Assembly (NCBI GenBank): GCA_036501845.1 | Contig: DASXZO010000161.1 | Span: forward strand, 1-42,362 | DNA: 42,362 bases | Direction of reading: 5' to 3' | DNA from: JBBREP01 sp036501845 | GTDB lineage: Bacteria; Actinomycetota; Acidimicrobiia; IMCC26256; PALSA-610 | Shown here: positions 35,275-42,362 of the stretch, piece after piece | Layout: the number at the start of each line of letters is the position of its first letter | Numbering within the stretch: position 1 is the first letter of the stretch | Notes under the pieces: model-generated | What the model was told of the DNA's origin: nothing | Database searches by the model: none | What the model saw: only the letters and a program-made list of their open reading frames with translations | Program-made: the position numbers and the translations under genes

Positions 35275-35294
35275 CGCAGTCGATCCAGACTGCG
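35275..35294. terminator. Hairpin between convergent lipoprotein and glycosidase genes
   Basis: CGCAGTC-GATCCA-GACTGCG has perfect 7-bp arms. It fills the 36-bp gap between the lipoprotein stop (35263) and the glycosidase stop (35300), so it is a probable two-way terminator. Confidence 0.6.
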
Positions 35295-35299
35295 CTGCG

Positions 35300-37510
35300 C
35301 TATGCGCTGCCGATGATGGTCGCGGTAGTCGTCGCGTTCGTGATCTGGGCCGTGCCGGCCGGGCCGCTGATTGCGATCGTGATGGTGAACGCTTTGGTGG
35401 GTGCTGCGTTGGCGTGAGGCCAGATCGGGATGGACAGTTCTTTCTCGGTATTTGTTGCCGTGAAGGTGATCGTGCCGCTGGTGGAGCCGCCGTAGTCACC
35501 TCCGCCCGACTTCTTGCTGTACGTCGCGGTGCCCGGCGTCGCCGTGTACGTGAGCGTCAAACTCGATCCGAGCGGTGCGCTGAGCGTGATGGGTACGTCG
35601 AGGTGCAGTACACCGCTGGCGGAGAGCGGCACGCTCTCGTTCGGCGCAATCGCAACGCCGGTGCCAGCACTTGTCTCGTTCACGATGGTTCCCGTCGCGC
35701 TGGCCCGCTTGGTTGCGTAGCCGCCGGTGGGTGCCGAGAGCCCGAGTTGCAGCGTCGCGACCTTGGTGCTCGCCGCCTGCGGATACACGGTGACCGTGAT
35801 CGTCGAGTCGACCGGGGTGAGCCCAGTCTTCGCGTTTGGCTTGAAGGTGACTGTGCCCGACGTCGACCGGTAGTCGACGCCGCCGGCCGCTTTGCTTCCG
35901 CCCTTCGCAGTGCCGTCGGTGGTGGCGTAGTTCACCGTGACGGCCGTGTGCGCCGGCTGTGAAAGCGTGACGGCAAAGTCCATCGTGGTGTTCCCAGTGG
36001 TGCTGCGTACGACGGACGCGTCGCCGATCGACACCGATGGTGTCACCGAACCCGTGCTGACGGTCAGCTGCGCATTTGCGCTGGTGGCGCCGCCGGCGCT
36101 GTTGCTGAACATCGCGTGGAAGAGCGCGCCATCGTCGCCCATCGCGGCGGTACCCGTGAGTGTGCCCGACGTCGCGCCCGCGACGTTCGACCATGAGCTC
36201 CCGCTGTTGTTCGAACGCTGCCACTGCACCGACGGCGCAGGCACGCCCGACGCGGCGGCAGTGAACGAATACGGCTGACCCGCCTGCACCGCGTCGCCCA
36301 CCGGCTGTTCCGACACCAATGGCGCCACCGAAGCGCCGTTCGTGAGCAGGGTGTGCACGGTCGTCCAGGCGGGCTTGTGGGAGCCGTCGGTTCGCTCGAC
36401 GCCCATCTTGCAGAGCCAGCTCGTGTTGCTCGCGCACGTGTCGCGCTCGTCGTAGATGAAGAACGGGCCTGCGTACGCAAGCTTGAACCAAGTGGCGATG
36501 GTGAGCGGAAGCTCGGTCGCCTGGTAGGCCTCGGTGCCAACTTGCAGGTTGTGGTCCCAGGTACGCACCGTCTGCGTGGACTGCGGCGACGTGGGCCAGC
36601 CGTCCTCGGTCGACCAGATCTTCTCGTTCCCCACGCCGTTGTTCACCATCGCCTGATGGAGCAACGGCACCATCGAGAAGAGCGGGTTGAAGTTGATCTG
36701 TTCGGTCGGCCACGACGGGAACCCGTAGGGGTGCACACCCACCGCGTTGATCAGCTTCAACGCTCCGGTTGGCGCCATCTTGTTGAGGAAATCCTGCGGT
36801 GACCAGTTGCCGTTGGTGGTGTTGGCCGGCGCCATACCGCCGCTCACCACGATCGCGTTCGGATCGATCTGGTGGATGCTCTTTGCCGCCGAAGCGAGCA
36901 ACGTGCCGTAGGCGACGGGATCGTCGGGCGTGAACCCGCTCGCGATGTTCGGCTCGTTCCAGATCTCCCAGTCGGTCACCGAGCCGGTCACGCTCTTGAC
37001 GCGCGCTTTGCCGACGGGCGAGTAACGGTTCAACGCCGCGTCCACGAACCGCACGTAATCGCTCGCCTTCTTCGGCGCCGCGTGCGACGGATCGGTGACG
37101 CCTTTCGGCAACGGACTGGGGCGCGCCCACGGTGGTGTCCACGCCACGGTGAACAAGATCGTGATTCCGAAGTGCGCGGCGGCGTCGACCGCATTGTCGT
37201 ACGTGGTCCAGTCGTAGGTGGTGGCATTCGTCGGCTGCACCGTCCACCAGCTCAGGTCGCAGCGAATACGGGTGACGCCGAGCTGCGCCGCCTCGTACAT
37301 CGCGGCTGCTGCGTACACCGGCGACGTGCTCCCGCACGCTTGCGGCAGAGGACTGAGCCCGGTGTTCGCCGCGTAGTTGAACGCGGCCAACGGCGTCGCG
37401 ACGCGGCTACTCCGAGCTGATGCCGTGGCGGCGCCCGCGCCGACGCCCACGCTCGCAACCCCGAGCAGCGCGACCACCATGAATCCGATCACGGCGGTGT
37501 GATGCCGCAT
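35300..37510 (-). CDS. Secreted clan GH-A glycoside hydrolase with Ig and Calx-beta modules
   Basis: Predicted 736-aa exported protein. A signal peptide (MRHHTAVIGFMVVALLGVAS, ending near ASA at residue 32) precedes a TIM-barrel glycosidase. Glu186 in WEIWNEPN is the likely acid/base, HPYG follows at about 260, and Glu302 in IWSTEDGWP is the likely nucleophile. These are the clan GH-A signatures (GH39/GH5-like); the substrate is not predictable. After it come an Ig-like domain (about 400-480) and two Calx-beta repeats, each with a GxDY motif. The ATG at 37510 starts the signal peptide; a GTG at 37534 overlaps the polA TAG by one base. The Thr/Ser-rich composition differs from neighbours. Confidence 0.85.
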   Translation of the reverse strand: MRHHTAVIGFMVVALLGVASVGVGAGAATASARSSRVATPLAAFNYAANTGLSPLPQACGSTSPVYAAAAMYEAAQLGVTRIRCDLSWWTVQPTNATTYDWTTYDNAVDAAAHFGITILFTVAWTPPWARPSPLPKGVTDPSHAAPKKASDYVRFVDAALNRYSPVGKARVKSVTGSVTDWEIWNEPNIASGFTPDDPVAYGTLLASAAKSIHQIDPNAIVVSGGMAPANTTNGNWSPQDFLNKMAPTGALKLINAVGVHPYGFPSWPTEQINFNPLFSMVPLLHQAMVNNGVGNEKIWSTEDGWPTSPQSTQTVRTWDHNLQVGTEAYQATELPLTIATWFKLAYAGPFFIYDERDTCASNTSWLCKMGVERTDGSHKPAWTTVHTLLTNGASVAPLVSEQPVGDAVQAGQPYSFTAAASGVPAPSVQWQRSNNSGSSWSNVAGATSGTLTGTAAMGDDGALFHAMFSNSAGGATSANAQLTVSTGSVTPSVSIGDASVVRSTTGNTTMDFAVTLSQPAHTAVTVNYATTDGTAKGGSKAAGGVDYRSTSGTVTFKPNAKTGLTPVDSTITVTVYPQAASTKVATLQLGLSAPTGGYATKRASATGTIVNETSAGTGVAIAPNESVPLSASGVLHLDVPITLSAPLGSSLTLTYTATPGTATYSKKSGGGDYGGSTSGTITFTATNTEKELSIPIWPHANAAPTKAFTITIAISGPAGTAQITNATTTATIIGSA

Positions 37511-37533
37511 GCCGTGCCCGCCGCGAACTGGCA

Positions 37534-40182
37534 CTATTTGCAGTCTGCCCAGGTGGGGCCGGAGCCGAGGTCGACCACGAGCGGCACGCGCAGCTCACAG
37601 ACTGATTCCATCGTGGTCTTCACCTTCTGCGACACCTCGTCGAGCTCGTCCTTCTCCACGTCGAACACGAGCTCGTCGTGCACAGTGAGGATCATGCGCG
37701 TGCGGAAGCTGCCCTCGCGCAACATGCGGTCGCAGTCGATCATCGCGAGCTTGAAGATGTCGGCCGCGGCACCCTGCACCGGCGCGTTCTGCGCCATCCG
37801 CTCCCCCATCTGGCGGATCCGGAAATTGTCGCTCGCCAGCTCGGGGAGCTGGCGGCGCCGGCCGAACATCGTGGCGGTGTAGCCGCGAGCCTTGGCCTCG
37901 GTGACGGTGCCACGCATGTAGTCGGCCACGCGCGGGAACCCGGCGAAGTAGTTGTCGAGGATCTCGCGTGCTTGGTCGGTGGGAATGTCGAGGCGCTGGC
38001 CGAGGCCGTAGGCCTCCATGCCGTAGGCGAGGCCGTAGTTCACGACCTTGGCGAAGCGCCGCTGGAACTCGTCGACGTTCGCCTCCTCCACACCGAACAC
38101 CTTCGACGCGGTCACCGTGTGCACGTCGACGCCGCGCTCGAACGCGTCGATGAGGCCGGGGTCTTCGGCAACGTGCGCCAGCACCCGTAGCTCGATCTGG
38201 CTGTAATCGGCCGTGAGCAGCACACAGCCGTCGTCGGCGATGAACGCCTTACGCATCTCGCGACCCGACGCCGAACGGACCGGGATGTTCTGCAGGTTCG
38301 GGTTCTCCGACGAGATGCGGCCCGTCGACGCCACGAGCTGATTGAAGTTCGCGTGGATGCGACCGTCGGCGGCCACGAGCGGCGGGAGCGCGTCGGCGTA
38401 GGTGCCGCGCAGCTTCTCGACCTCGCGATACCGCAGGATCTCCTCGACGATCGGGTGTTCCTCGGCCATCTTCTGCAGCGAGTCGGCGTCGGTGGACGGC
38501 CCGGTCTTGGTCTTCTTCACCGGCGTGAGGCCGAGCTTCTCGAACAGCACCAGGCGCAGTTGCGGCACCGAGTTCACCGCGAACGGCTCACCCGCGTAGG
38601 CATGGATCTGCGCCTCGTGCTGGCGAGCCTGGTCCCCGAGGTCCTTGCCGAGCTCGCCGAGGAACTGCACGTCGATGCGCACCCCGGCACGCTCCATCGT
38701 CATCAACACGCCCACCAGCGGGAGCTCGAACCGCTCGTAGAGATCGACGAGCTCACGCGCGACGAGCGCCGACTCGAGCGTCTCCGCGAGCTGCAGCACT
38801 GCCGCGGCATTGCGGCCGGCCTCGGACGGCACCTCGTCGCCGCCGAAGTCGAGCTTGCCTTCCTCGACGTCGGGCGAGCGAAGCTCCACACCGAGGTAAC
38901 GCAGCGCCAGATCCTCGAGCAGGTACTTCCCCTCGCCCGGGTCGAGCAGGTACGCCATCAGCGCGGTGTCGTGCGCGAGCGGCAACACGATGCCGTCGAG
39001 CCCGTGCATCAGCTCCTTGGCGTGGTGCACAACGAGACGGGCCGGGCCTTCGACGATGCGCTCGAACTGTGCCGAAACCTCCGTGTCACGCAACTGCTCG
39101 GCGGCCACGTAGTGCGCTTCGTCGGCGGTCCACGCCAGCGCGATCCCGCGCAACACGCGATGGGCCGGGTCGGCCCAGCTCGGCTCGAGGGCGAGATGGC
39201 CGTCGCGTTCTGCGGCCACGGCGAGGACGGCTGCCGCGGCCGCCGCGTCGCGCGCCACCGTGACCTCCACGTCGAGTGTGGTGGCCTCGGGCGCTTCCGA
39301 CGTTTCGCCGCTGAAGGCGTCGAGGATCCGCGGCAGCACGGTGCGGAACTCGAGTTGATTGAACAGCACGCGCACGGCCTCGCGGTCGAACGGCTTCAAC
39401 GTCAGCTCGTCGAGCGTGACCGCGCAGTCGACGTCGAGATGCAACCTGCTCATCGTTCGGTTCTTGAACACACGCTCGCGCGCTGCGCCGAGGTTCTCGC
39501 GCTGCTTCGGCGGCAGCGCATCGAGGTGCTCGAAGATGCCTTCGAGGTCGTTGTAGGCGGTGATCAGTTTGGCTGCGGTCTTCTCGCCAATTCCGGGAAC
39601 GCCGGGAAGGTTGTCGGAGCTGTCGCCGCGCAGTGCCGCGTAGTCGACGTACTGCAGTGGCGTGACGCCACCTGTGCGCTCGACGATGCCAGCCTCGTCG
39701 TACTTGGCGTAGTCGGACACGCCGCGCTTGTTGTAGAGCACCTTGATGTGAGGGTCGCGCACGAGCTGGAACGAGTCGCGGTCGCCGGTGACGATCACCA
39801 CGTCGACGCCGTTGTCGGCGGCCATCGTGGCCAGTGTGGCGATCACGTCGTCGGCCTCCACACCCGACACCGACAGGCGCGTGATCTCGAGCGCGTCGAG
39901 CACTCCGTCGATCAGTGGGAGCTGGGCGCGGAAGAGATCGGGTGCGGCACTGCGGCCGGCCTTGTACTCGGGGTCGAGCGCGTAGCGCTCCGTAGAACCG
40001 CCGGGGGCGTCGAACGCCACCGCGAGCGCGTCGGGCTGTTCGTCGGCCACCACTTTCGCCAGCATCGACGTGAAGCCGTACGCGGCGTTGGTGACCGTGC
40101 CCGACGTGGTGACGAGGTCGGTGGGCAGCGCGAAGAACGCGCGGTACGCGAGCGAGTGACCGTCGAGAAGCAGGAGCTTCAC
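37534..40182 (-). CDS. polA: DNA polymerase I
   Basis: Predicted 882-aa Pol I, used in Okazaki-fragment processing and repair gap filling. The N-terminal 5' nuclease (about 1-290) is intact (LLLLDGHSLAYRAFFALP, VTGDRDSFQLV, LRGDSSDNLPGVPGIGEKTA). The middle 3'-5' exonuclease domain looks inactive: the first acidic motif reads LALEP rather than FDTET, and a later Asp is replaced by Ala. The polymerase has motif A TADYSQIELRVLAH, motif B RRFAKVVNYGLAYG with Tyr716, and motif C LTVHDELVFD. The GTG at 40182 overlaps the pdtaR stop (GTGA). Confidence 0.97.
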   Translation of the reverse strand: MKLLLLDGHSLAYRAFFALPTDLVTTSGTVTNAAYGFTSMLAKVVADEQPDALAVAFDAPGGSTERYALDPEYKAGRSAAPDLFRAQLPLIDGVLDALEITRLSVSGVEADDVIATLATMAADNGVDVVIVTGDRDSFQLVRDPHIKVLYNKRGVSDYAKYDEAGIVERTGGVTPLQYVDYAALRGDSSDNLPGVPGIGEKTAAKLITAYNDLEGIFEHLDALPPKQRENLGAARERVFKNRTMSRLHLDVDCAVTLDELTLKPFDREAVRVLFNQLEFRTVLPRILDAFSGETSEAPEATTLDVEVTVARDAAAAAAVLAVAAERDGHLALEPSWADPAHRVLRGIALAWTADEAHYVAAEQLRDTEVSAQFERIVEGPARLVVHHAKELMHGLDGIVLPLAHDTALMAYLLDPGEGKYLLEDLALRYLGVELRSPDVEEGKLDFGGDEVPSEAGRNAAAVLQLAETLESALVARELVDLYERFELPLVGVLMTMERAGVRIDVQFLGELGKDLGDQARQHEAQIHAYAGEPFAVNSVPQLRLVLFEKLGLTPVKKTKTGPSTDADSLQKMAEEHPIVEEILRYREVEKLRGTYADALPPLVAADGRIHANFNQLVASTGRISSENPNLQNIPVRSASGREMRKAFIADDGCVLLTADYSQIELRVLAHVAEDPGLIDAFERGVDVHTVTASKVFGVEEANVDEFQRRFAKVVNYGLAYGMEAYGLGQRLDIPTDQAREILDNYFAGFPRVADYMRGTVTEAKARGYTATMFGRRRQLPELASDNFRIRQMGERMAQNAPVQGAAADIFKLAMIDCDRMLREGSFRTRMILTVHDELVFDVEKDELDEVSQKVKTTMESVCELRVPLVVDLGSGPTWADCK

Positions 40183-40841
40183 GAAGACGATTCGGGAAGA
40201 AGGGTTCCCGCGATCACGTCGCCGGCCACGGCACCGATGGTGCGGCGCGTGCGCATCGCCGTGGTCTGCAGGAACCGCCATGACGCGGCTTCGGTCATGC
40301 CGTGCTCGTCCATCAATCGGCCCTTGGCCCGGTCGATCAGCTTGCGCGCCTCGAGCCGCGCCGCCAGGTCGGCGTTCTCACGTTCGAGCGAAAGCATCTG
40401 CTCGTGGCGAGCGAGTGCCATCTCGATCGCGGGGATGAGGTCGGACTTCTGGAACGGCTTCACCAGATACGCGAGCGCGCCGGCGTCGCGCGCCTGCTCC
40501 ACGAGGTCGTGCTGGCTGAACGCGGTGAGGATCAGCACCGCCGCGAGCCGCTCCTCGGCGATCTTCTTGGCGGCTTCGAGGCCGTCCATGCCCGGCATCT
40601 TGATGTCGAGGATCACCAGGTCGGGCTTGTGCTCGCGCGTGAGATCGATGGCAACGTCGCCGCGGCCGGTGTCGCCGACCACCACGTAGCCCTCCTCCTC
40701 GAGGATCTCTTTGAGGTCGAGACGGATGATGGCCTCGTCCTCGGCGATGACGACGCGGGCGTTGGTCAAGTGGGACGGCCCTTTCGGGTCGGTGCCAGTG
40801 GGGCTGGATACGGGGTTGGGAACCGGCGGATCGGCGATCAT
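40179..40841 (-). CDS. pdtaR: ANTAR-domain response regulator (PdtaR type)
   Basis: Predicted 220-aa transcription antitermination regulator. The receiver domain has VVIAEDEAIIRLDL (acidic pocket 34-35), phosphoacceptor Asp79 in VILDIKMPG, LTAFSQHDLVEQARDAGALAYLVKPF, and a helical linker. The C-terminal ANTAR RNA-binding domain (about 155-210) starts LEARKLIDRAKGRLMDEHGM. It closely resembles Mycobacterium PdtaR (Rv1626), which is also near polA and is phosphorylated by the unlinked kinase PdtaS. ATG 40841 overlaps the upstream stop (ATGA); a TTG start near codon 26 is possible. polA is coupled downstream. Confidence 0.93.
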   Translation of the reverse strand: MIADPPVPNPVSSPTGTDPKGPSHLTNARVVIAEDEAIIRLDLKEILEEEGYVVVGDTGRGDVAIDLTREHKPDLVILDIKMPGMDGLEAAKKIAEERLAAVLILTAFSQHDLVEQARDAGALAYLVKPFQKSDLIPAIEMALARHEQMLSLERENADLAARLEARKLIDRAKGRLMDEHGMTEAASWRFLQTTAMRTRRTIGAVAGDVIAGTLLPESSS

Positions 40842-41131
40842 GTCAGCTCGGCAGTCATGCGGTCGAGCAACGCATCTTGCTCCCGTTCAAGCTCGGCGAT
40901 CGAACCCGCGAGCTGTTCGAGCTGCTGGCGCTGGGCGTCGGCGTGACGCTGGGCCTCCCGCGCCTCGGCGTCGGTGATCGGCGTCTCCGACACCAGCGCC
41001 CGCAAGCGCGCGTCGTCGGCCTCGGCGTCGAGGAACGCGACTTGCTCACGTGCCACCGAAAGGTCGGCACGCAGCCGCTTCAAGCGGTCGTTGTTTTCGA
41101 ACAGTCGGCGTTCCAACGCCGAGCGTGGCAC
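40838..41131 (-). CDS. Small coiled-coil protein coupled to pdtaR
   Basis: Predicted 97-aa protein, almost all charged helix: ERRLFENNDRLKRLRADLS, then EAREAQRHADAQRQQLEQL and AELEREQDALLDRM. The Leu heptads suggest a coiled coil, with a short break at SETPITDAE. I do not recognise a named family. GTG at 41131 is preceded by TAGAAT (41139-41144 on the minus strand), 7 nt away, consistent with a leaderless transcript. Its stop overlaps pdtaR (ATGA), so it heads a pdtaR-polA chain. The frame stays open upstream, but that part is antisense to the acyl-CoA dehydrogenase gene. Confidence 0.7.
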   Translation of the reverse strand: MPRSALERRLFENNDRLKRLRADLSVAREQVAFLDAEADDARLRALVSETPITDAEAREAQRHADAQRQQLEQLAGSIAELEREQDALLDRMTAELT

Positions 41132-41138
41132 ACGCGCG

Positions 41139-41144
41139 ATTCTA
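41139..41144 (-). promoter_or_regulatory. Candidate -10 box for the coiled-coil/pdtaR/polA operon
   Basis: On the minus strand TAGAAT (5 of 6 matches to TATAAT) lies 7 nt before the GTG of the coiled-coil gene, the spacing of a leaderless start. No clear -35 accompanies it. Only 18 bp separate this GTG from the divergent acyl-CoA dehydrogenase start, so the two promoters must overlap the opposite genes. Confidence 0.4.
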
Positions 41145-41149
41145 CGTGT

Positions 41150-42349
41150 GTGCCTGCCGGTCGTGCCGAGGGAGTATTCAGCCCGTCTCATCCAATTTTC
41201 ACGGCCGAGCACGTGGAGCTGCGTGCCACGATCCGGCGCTTCGTCGACGCCGAGATCCGCCCCTACGTGGACGAATGGGAGCGCAGCGGCCTGCCCGACG
41301 CACTGTTCCGGCGCTGCGGCGAGCTCGGCTACTTCGGACTCCATTACCCCGTGGAGGTGGGCGGCAGCGGTGGCGACCTCGCCGCGGGCATCGTGTTCGT
41401 GGAGGAGCTCGCACGCTGCGGCGCGGCTGCCGTAGCGATGGCCCTGTCGGTGCAGAGCCACATGGCCACACCGGCACTCGCGACCTTCGGGACGCCCGAG
41501 CAGGTGGACCGCTGGCTGCGTCCCGCGCTCGCGGGTGAGCGCATCGCCGCCATCGCGATCACCGAGCCTGACGCCGGCTCCGACGTCGCCGCGATCAGGA
41601 CACGGGCAACGCGCGACGGTGGGGGCTGGCTCGTGCGCGGCTCGAAGATGTTCATCACGAACGGCGCGCGCGCCCACTTCCTCACGCTCGTGGCGCGCGT
41701 CACCACGAGTTCGGCCGATTCGGGTCATCGCGGCATCTCGCTGTTCGCAGTGGACACCGCGCTTGCCGGCGTGCACGTTTCGCGCACGCTCGAGAAACTC
41801 GGTATGCACGCCAGCGACACCGCGCTGATCTCGCTCGACGACGTGCGGGTGCCCGACGAGGCGCTGATCGGCATGGAGCCCGGGCAGGGTTTCGCGCAGC
41901 TGATGCAGCAACTGCAGCACGAGCGTCTGGCCGGCGCAGCCGCGAGCGTGGGCCACGCGACCGACGTGCTCGAACGCACCATCGCCTACGCGCAAGAACG
42001 CACCACGTTCGGGCGCCCGCTCGCAGGTCACCAAGCGATCGCGCACAAGCTCGCCGATGCCGCCACCGAGCTCGAAGCGGCGCGCCAGTTGCTCTACGGC
42101 ACCACGTGGCGGGTGCAGCAGGGTGAGTATCCCGTGGCCGAGATCTCGATGGCCAAGAAGTACGCAGCGCAGGTGCAACAACGAGTGGTCGACGCGTGCC
42201 TCCAAGTGTGGGGCGGCGCCGGTTACCTCGAAGAGACCGGCATCGCGCGCGCCTACCGCGACGCGCGTCTCAACCGCATCGGCGGCGGCGCCGACGAGAT
42301 CATGAACGACGTCATCGCCAAACGCCTGTTCCGAGCCCCCGATTCGTAG
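41150..42349 (+). CDS. Acyl-CoA dehydrogenase
   Basis: Predicted 399-aa FAD flavoenzyme for the first oxidation step of fatty-acid or branched-chain acyl-CoA breakdown. It has the N-terminal helical domain, the FAD/substrate signature AIAITEPDAGSDVAAI, and MFITNGARAHFLTLVARV. YLEETGIARAYRDARLNRIGGG marks the C terminus. At the position of the MCAD catalytic Glu (usually in a (Y/G)EG(T/S) context) there is Gly379, but Glu258 in LQHERLAG matches the helix-G base of isovaleryl- and long-chain-type enzymes, so it should be active. Start GTG at 41150 is uncertain, with no Shine-Dalgarno. Confidence 0.93.
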   Translation: MPAGRAEGVFSPSHPIFTAEHVELRATIRRFVDAEIRPYVDEWERSGLPDALFRRCGELGYFGLHYPVEVGGSGGDLAAGIVFVEELARCGAAAVAMALSVQSHMATPALATFGTPEQVDRWLRPALAGERIAAIAITEPDAGSDVAAIRTRATRDGGGWLVRGSKMFITNGARAHFLTLVARVTTSSADSGHRGISLFAVDTALAGVHVSRTLEKLGMHASDTALISLDDVRVPDEALIGMEPGQGFAQLMQQLQHERLAGAAASVGHATDVLERTIAYAQERTTFGRPLAGHQAIAHKLADAATELEAARQLLYGTTWRVQQGEYPVAEISMAKKYAAQVQQRVVDACLQVWGGAGYLEETGIARAYRDARLNRIGGGADEIMNDVIAKRLFRAPDS

Positions 42350-42362
42350 CGCGTCGTTTTGA

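Noticed and set aside
41132..42205. Long minus-strand frame upstream of the coiled-coil protein
   Set aside because: Opposite a clear acyl-CoA dehydrogenase; composition is that of a shadow frame. Only the last 97 codons look genuine.
42350..42362. Similarity of the window's last bases (GCGTCGTTTTGA) to the reverse complement of its first bases (GCGTCGTTTGA)
   Set aside because: Eleven or so bases with an indel are too short to claim terminal repeats or circularity.

Overview
The window is high-GC, densely packed DNA with many GTG starts and many stop/start overlaps (ATGA, GTGA). It reads as chromosomal DNA of an actinobacterium. Two blocks support this: uvrC-rapZ-yvcK, and pdtaR-polA-(methyltransferase)-rpsA-(...)-coaE-uvrB-(...)-uvrA. 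Both follow the order known from Mycobacterium and relatives, but here they lie within one 42 kb stretch. An Acidimicrobiia-like lineage is my guess from general style; no rRNA or tRNA is present to test it.

Left region (1-8.7 kb): on the minus strand uvrC, rapZ and yvcK form a tight operon. Beside it are a PIG-V/GT76-like membrane mannosyltransferase, a cytosolic AtsA-type arylsulfatase on the plus strand, and a GT87-like membrane glycosyltransferase whose 3' end overlaps the sulfatase gene tail to tail. Middle-left (8.9-16.4 kb): nadA; a small accessory pocket (52-codon ORF, orphan barstar-like protein, two-TM mini-protein, possible gene relic, a perfect 50-bp palindrome); a methyltransferase translationally coupled to uvrA; a LexA/SOS-type box in front of uvrA; and a GT-C membrane protein.

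Middle (16.4-24.5 kb): a TetR repressor gene with stacked palindromes over its promoter is coupled to a DrrAB-type ABC exporter. uvrB and coaE follow on the minus strand, then a NarL-type histidine kinase/response regulator pair on the plus strand. The response-regulator gene runs into six copies of TCGAC spaced exactly 10 bp apart, then a strong hairpin terminator.

Middle-right (24.5-32 kb): a compact Tad/Flp pilus operon on the minus strand (cpaB, cpaE, tadA, tadB, tadC, a multi-membrane-spanning GT-C-like protein, flp). Two perfect palindromes sit back to back upstream of cpaB. Right region (32-42.4 kb): rpsA with its upstream methyltransferase, a lipoprotein, a secreted clan GH-A glycosidase with Ig and Calx-beta modules abutting polA, then polA, the ANTAR antiterminator pdtaR and a small coiled-coil gene, all chained by start/stop overlaps, and finally an acyl-CoA dehydrogenase.

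All three UvrABC excision nuclease genes and the repair polymerase are present. The most unusual signals lie between genes: the 10-bp-phased TCGAC array, the 50-bp palindrome at a stop codon, the twin palindromes before the Tad operon, and the operator stack of the TetR/ABC operon.
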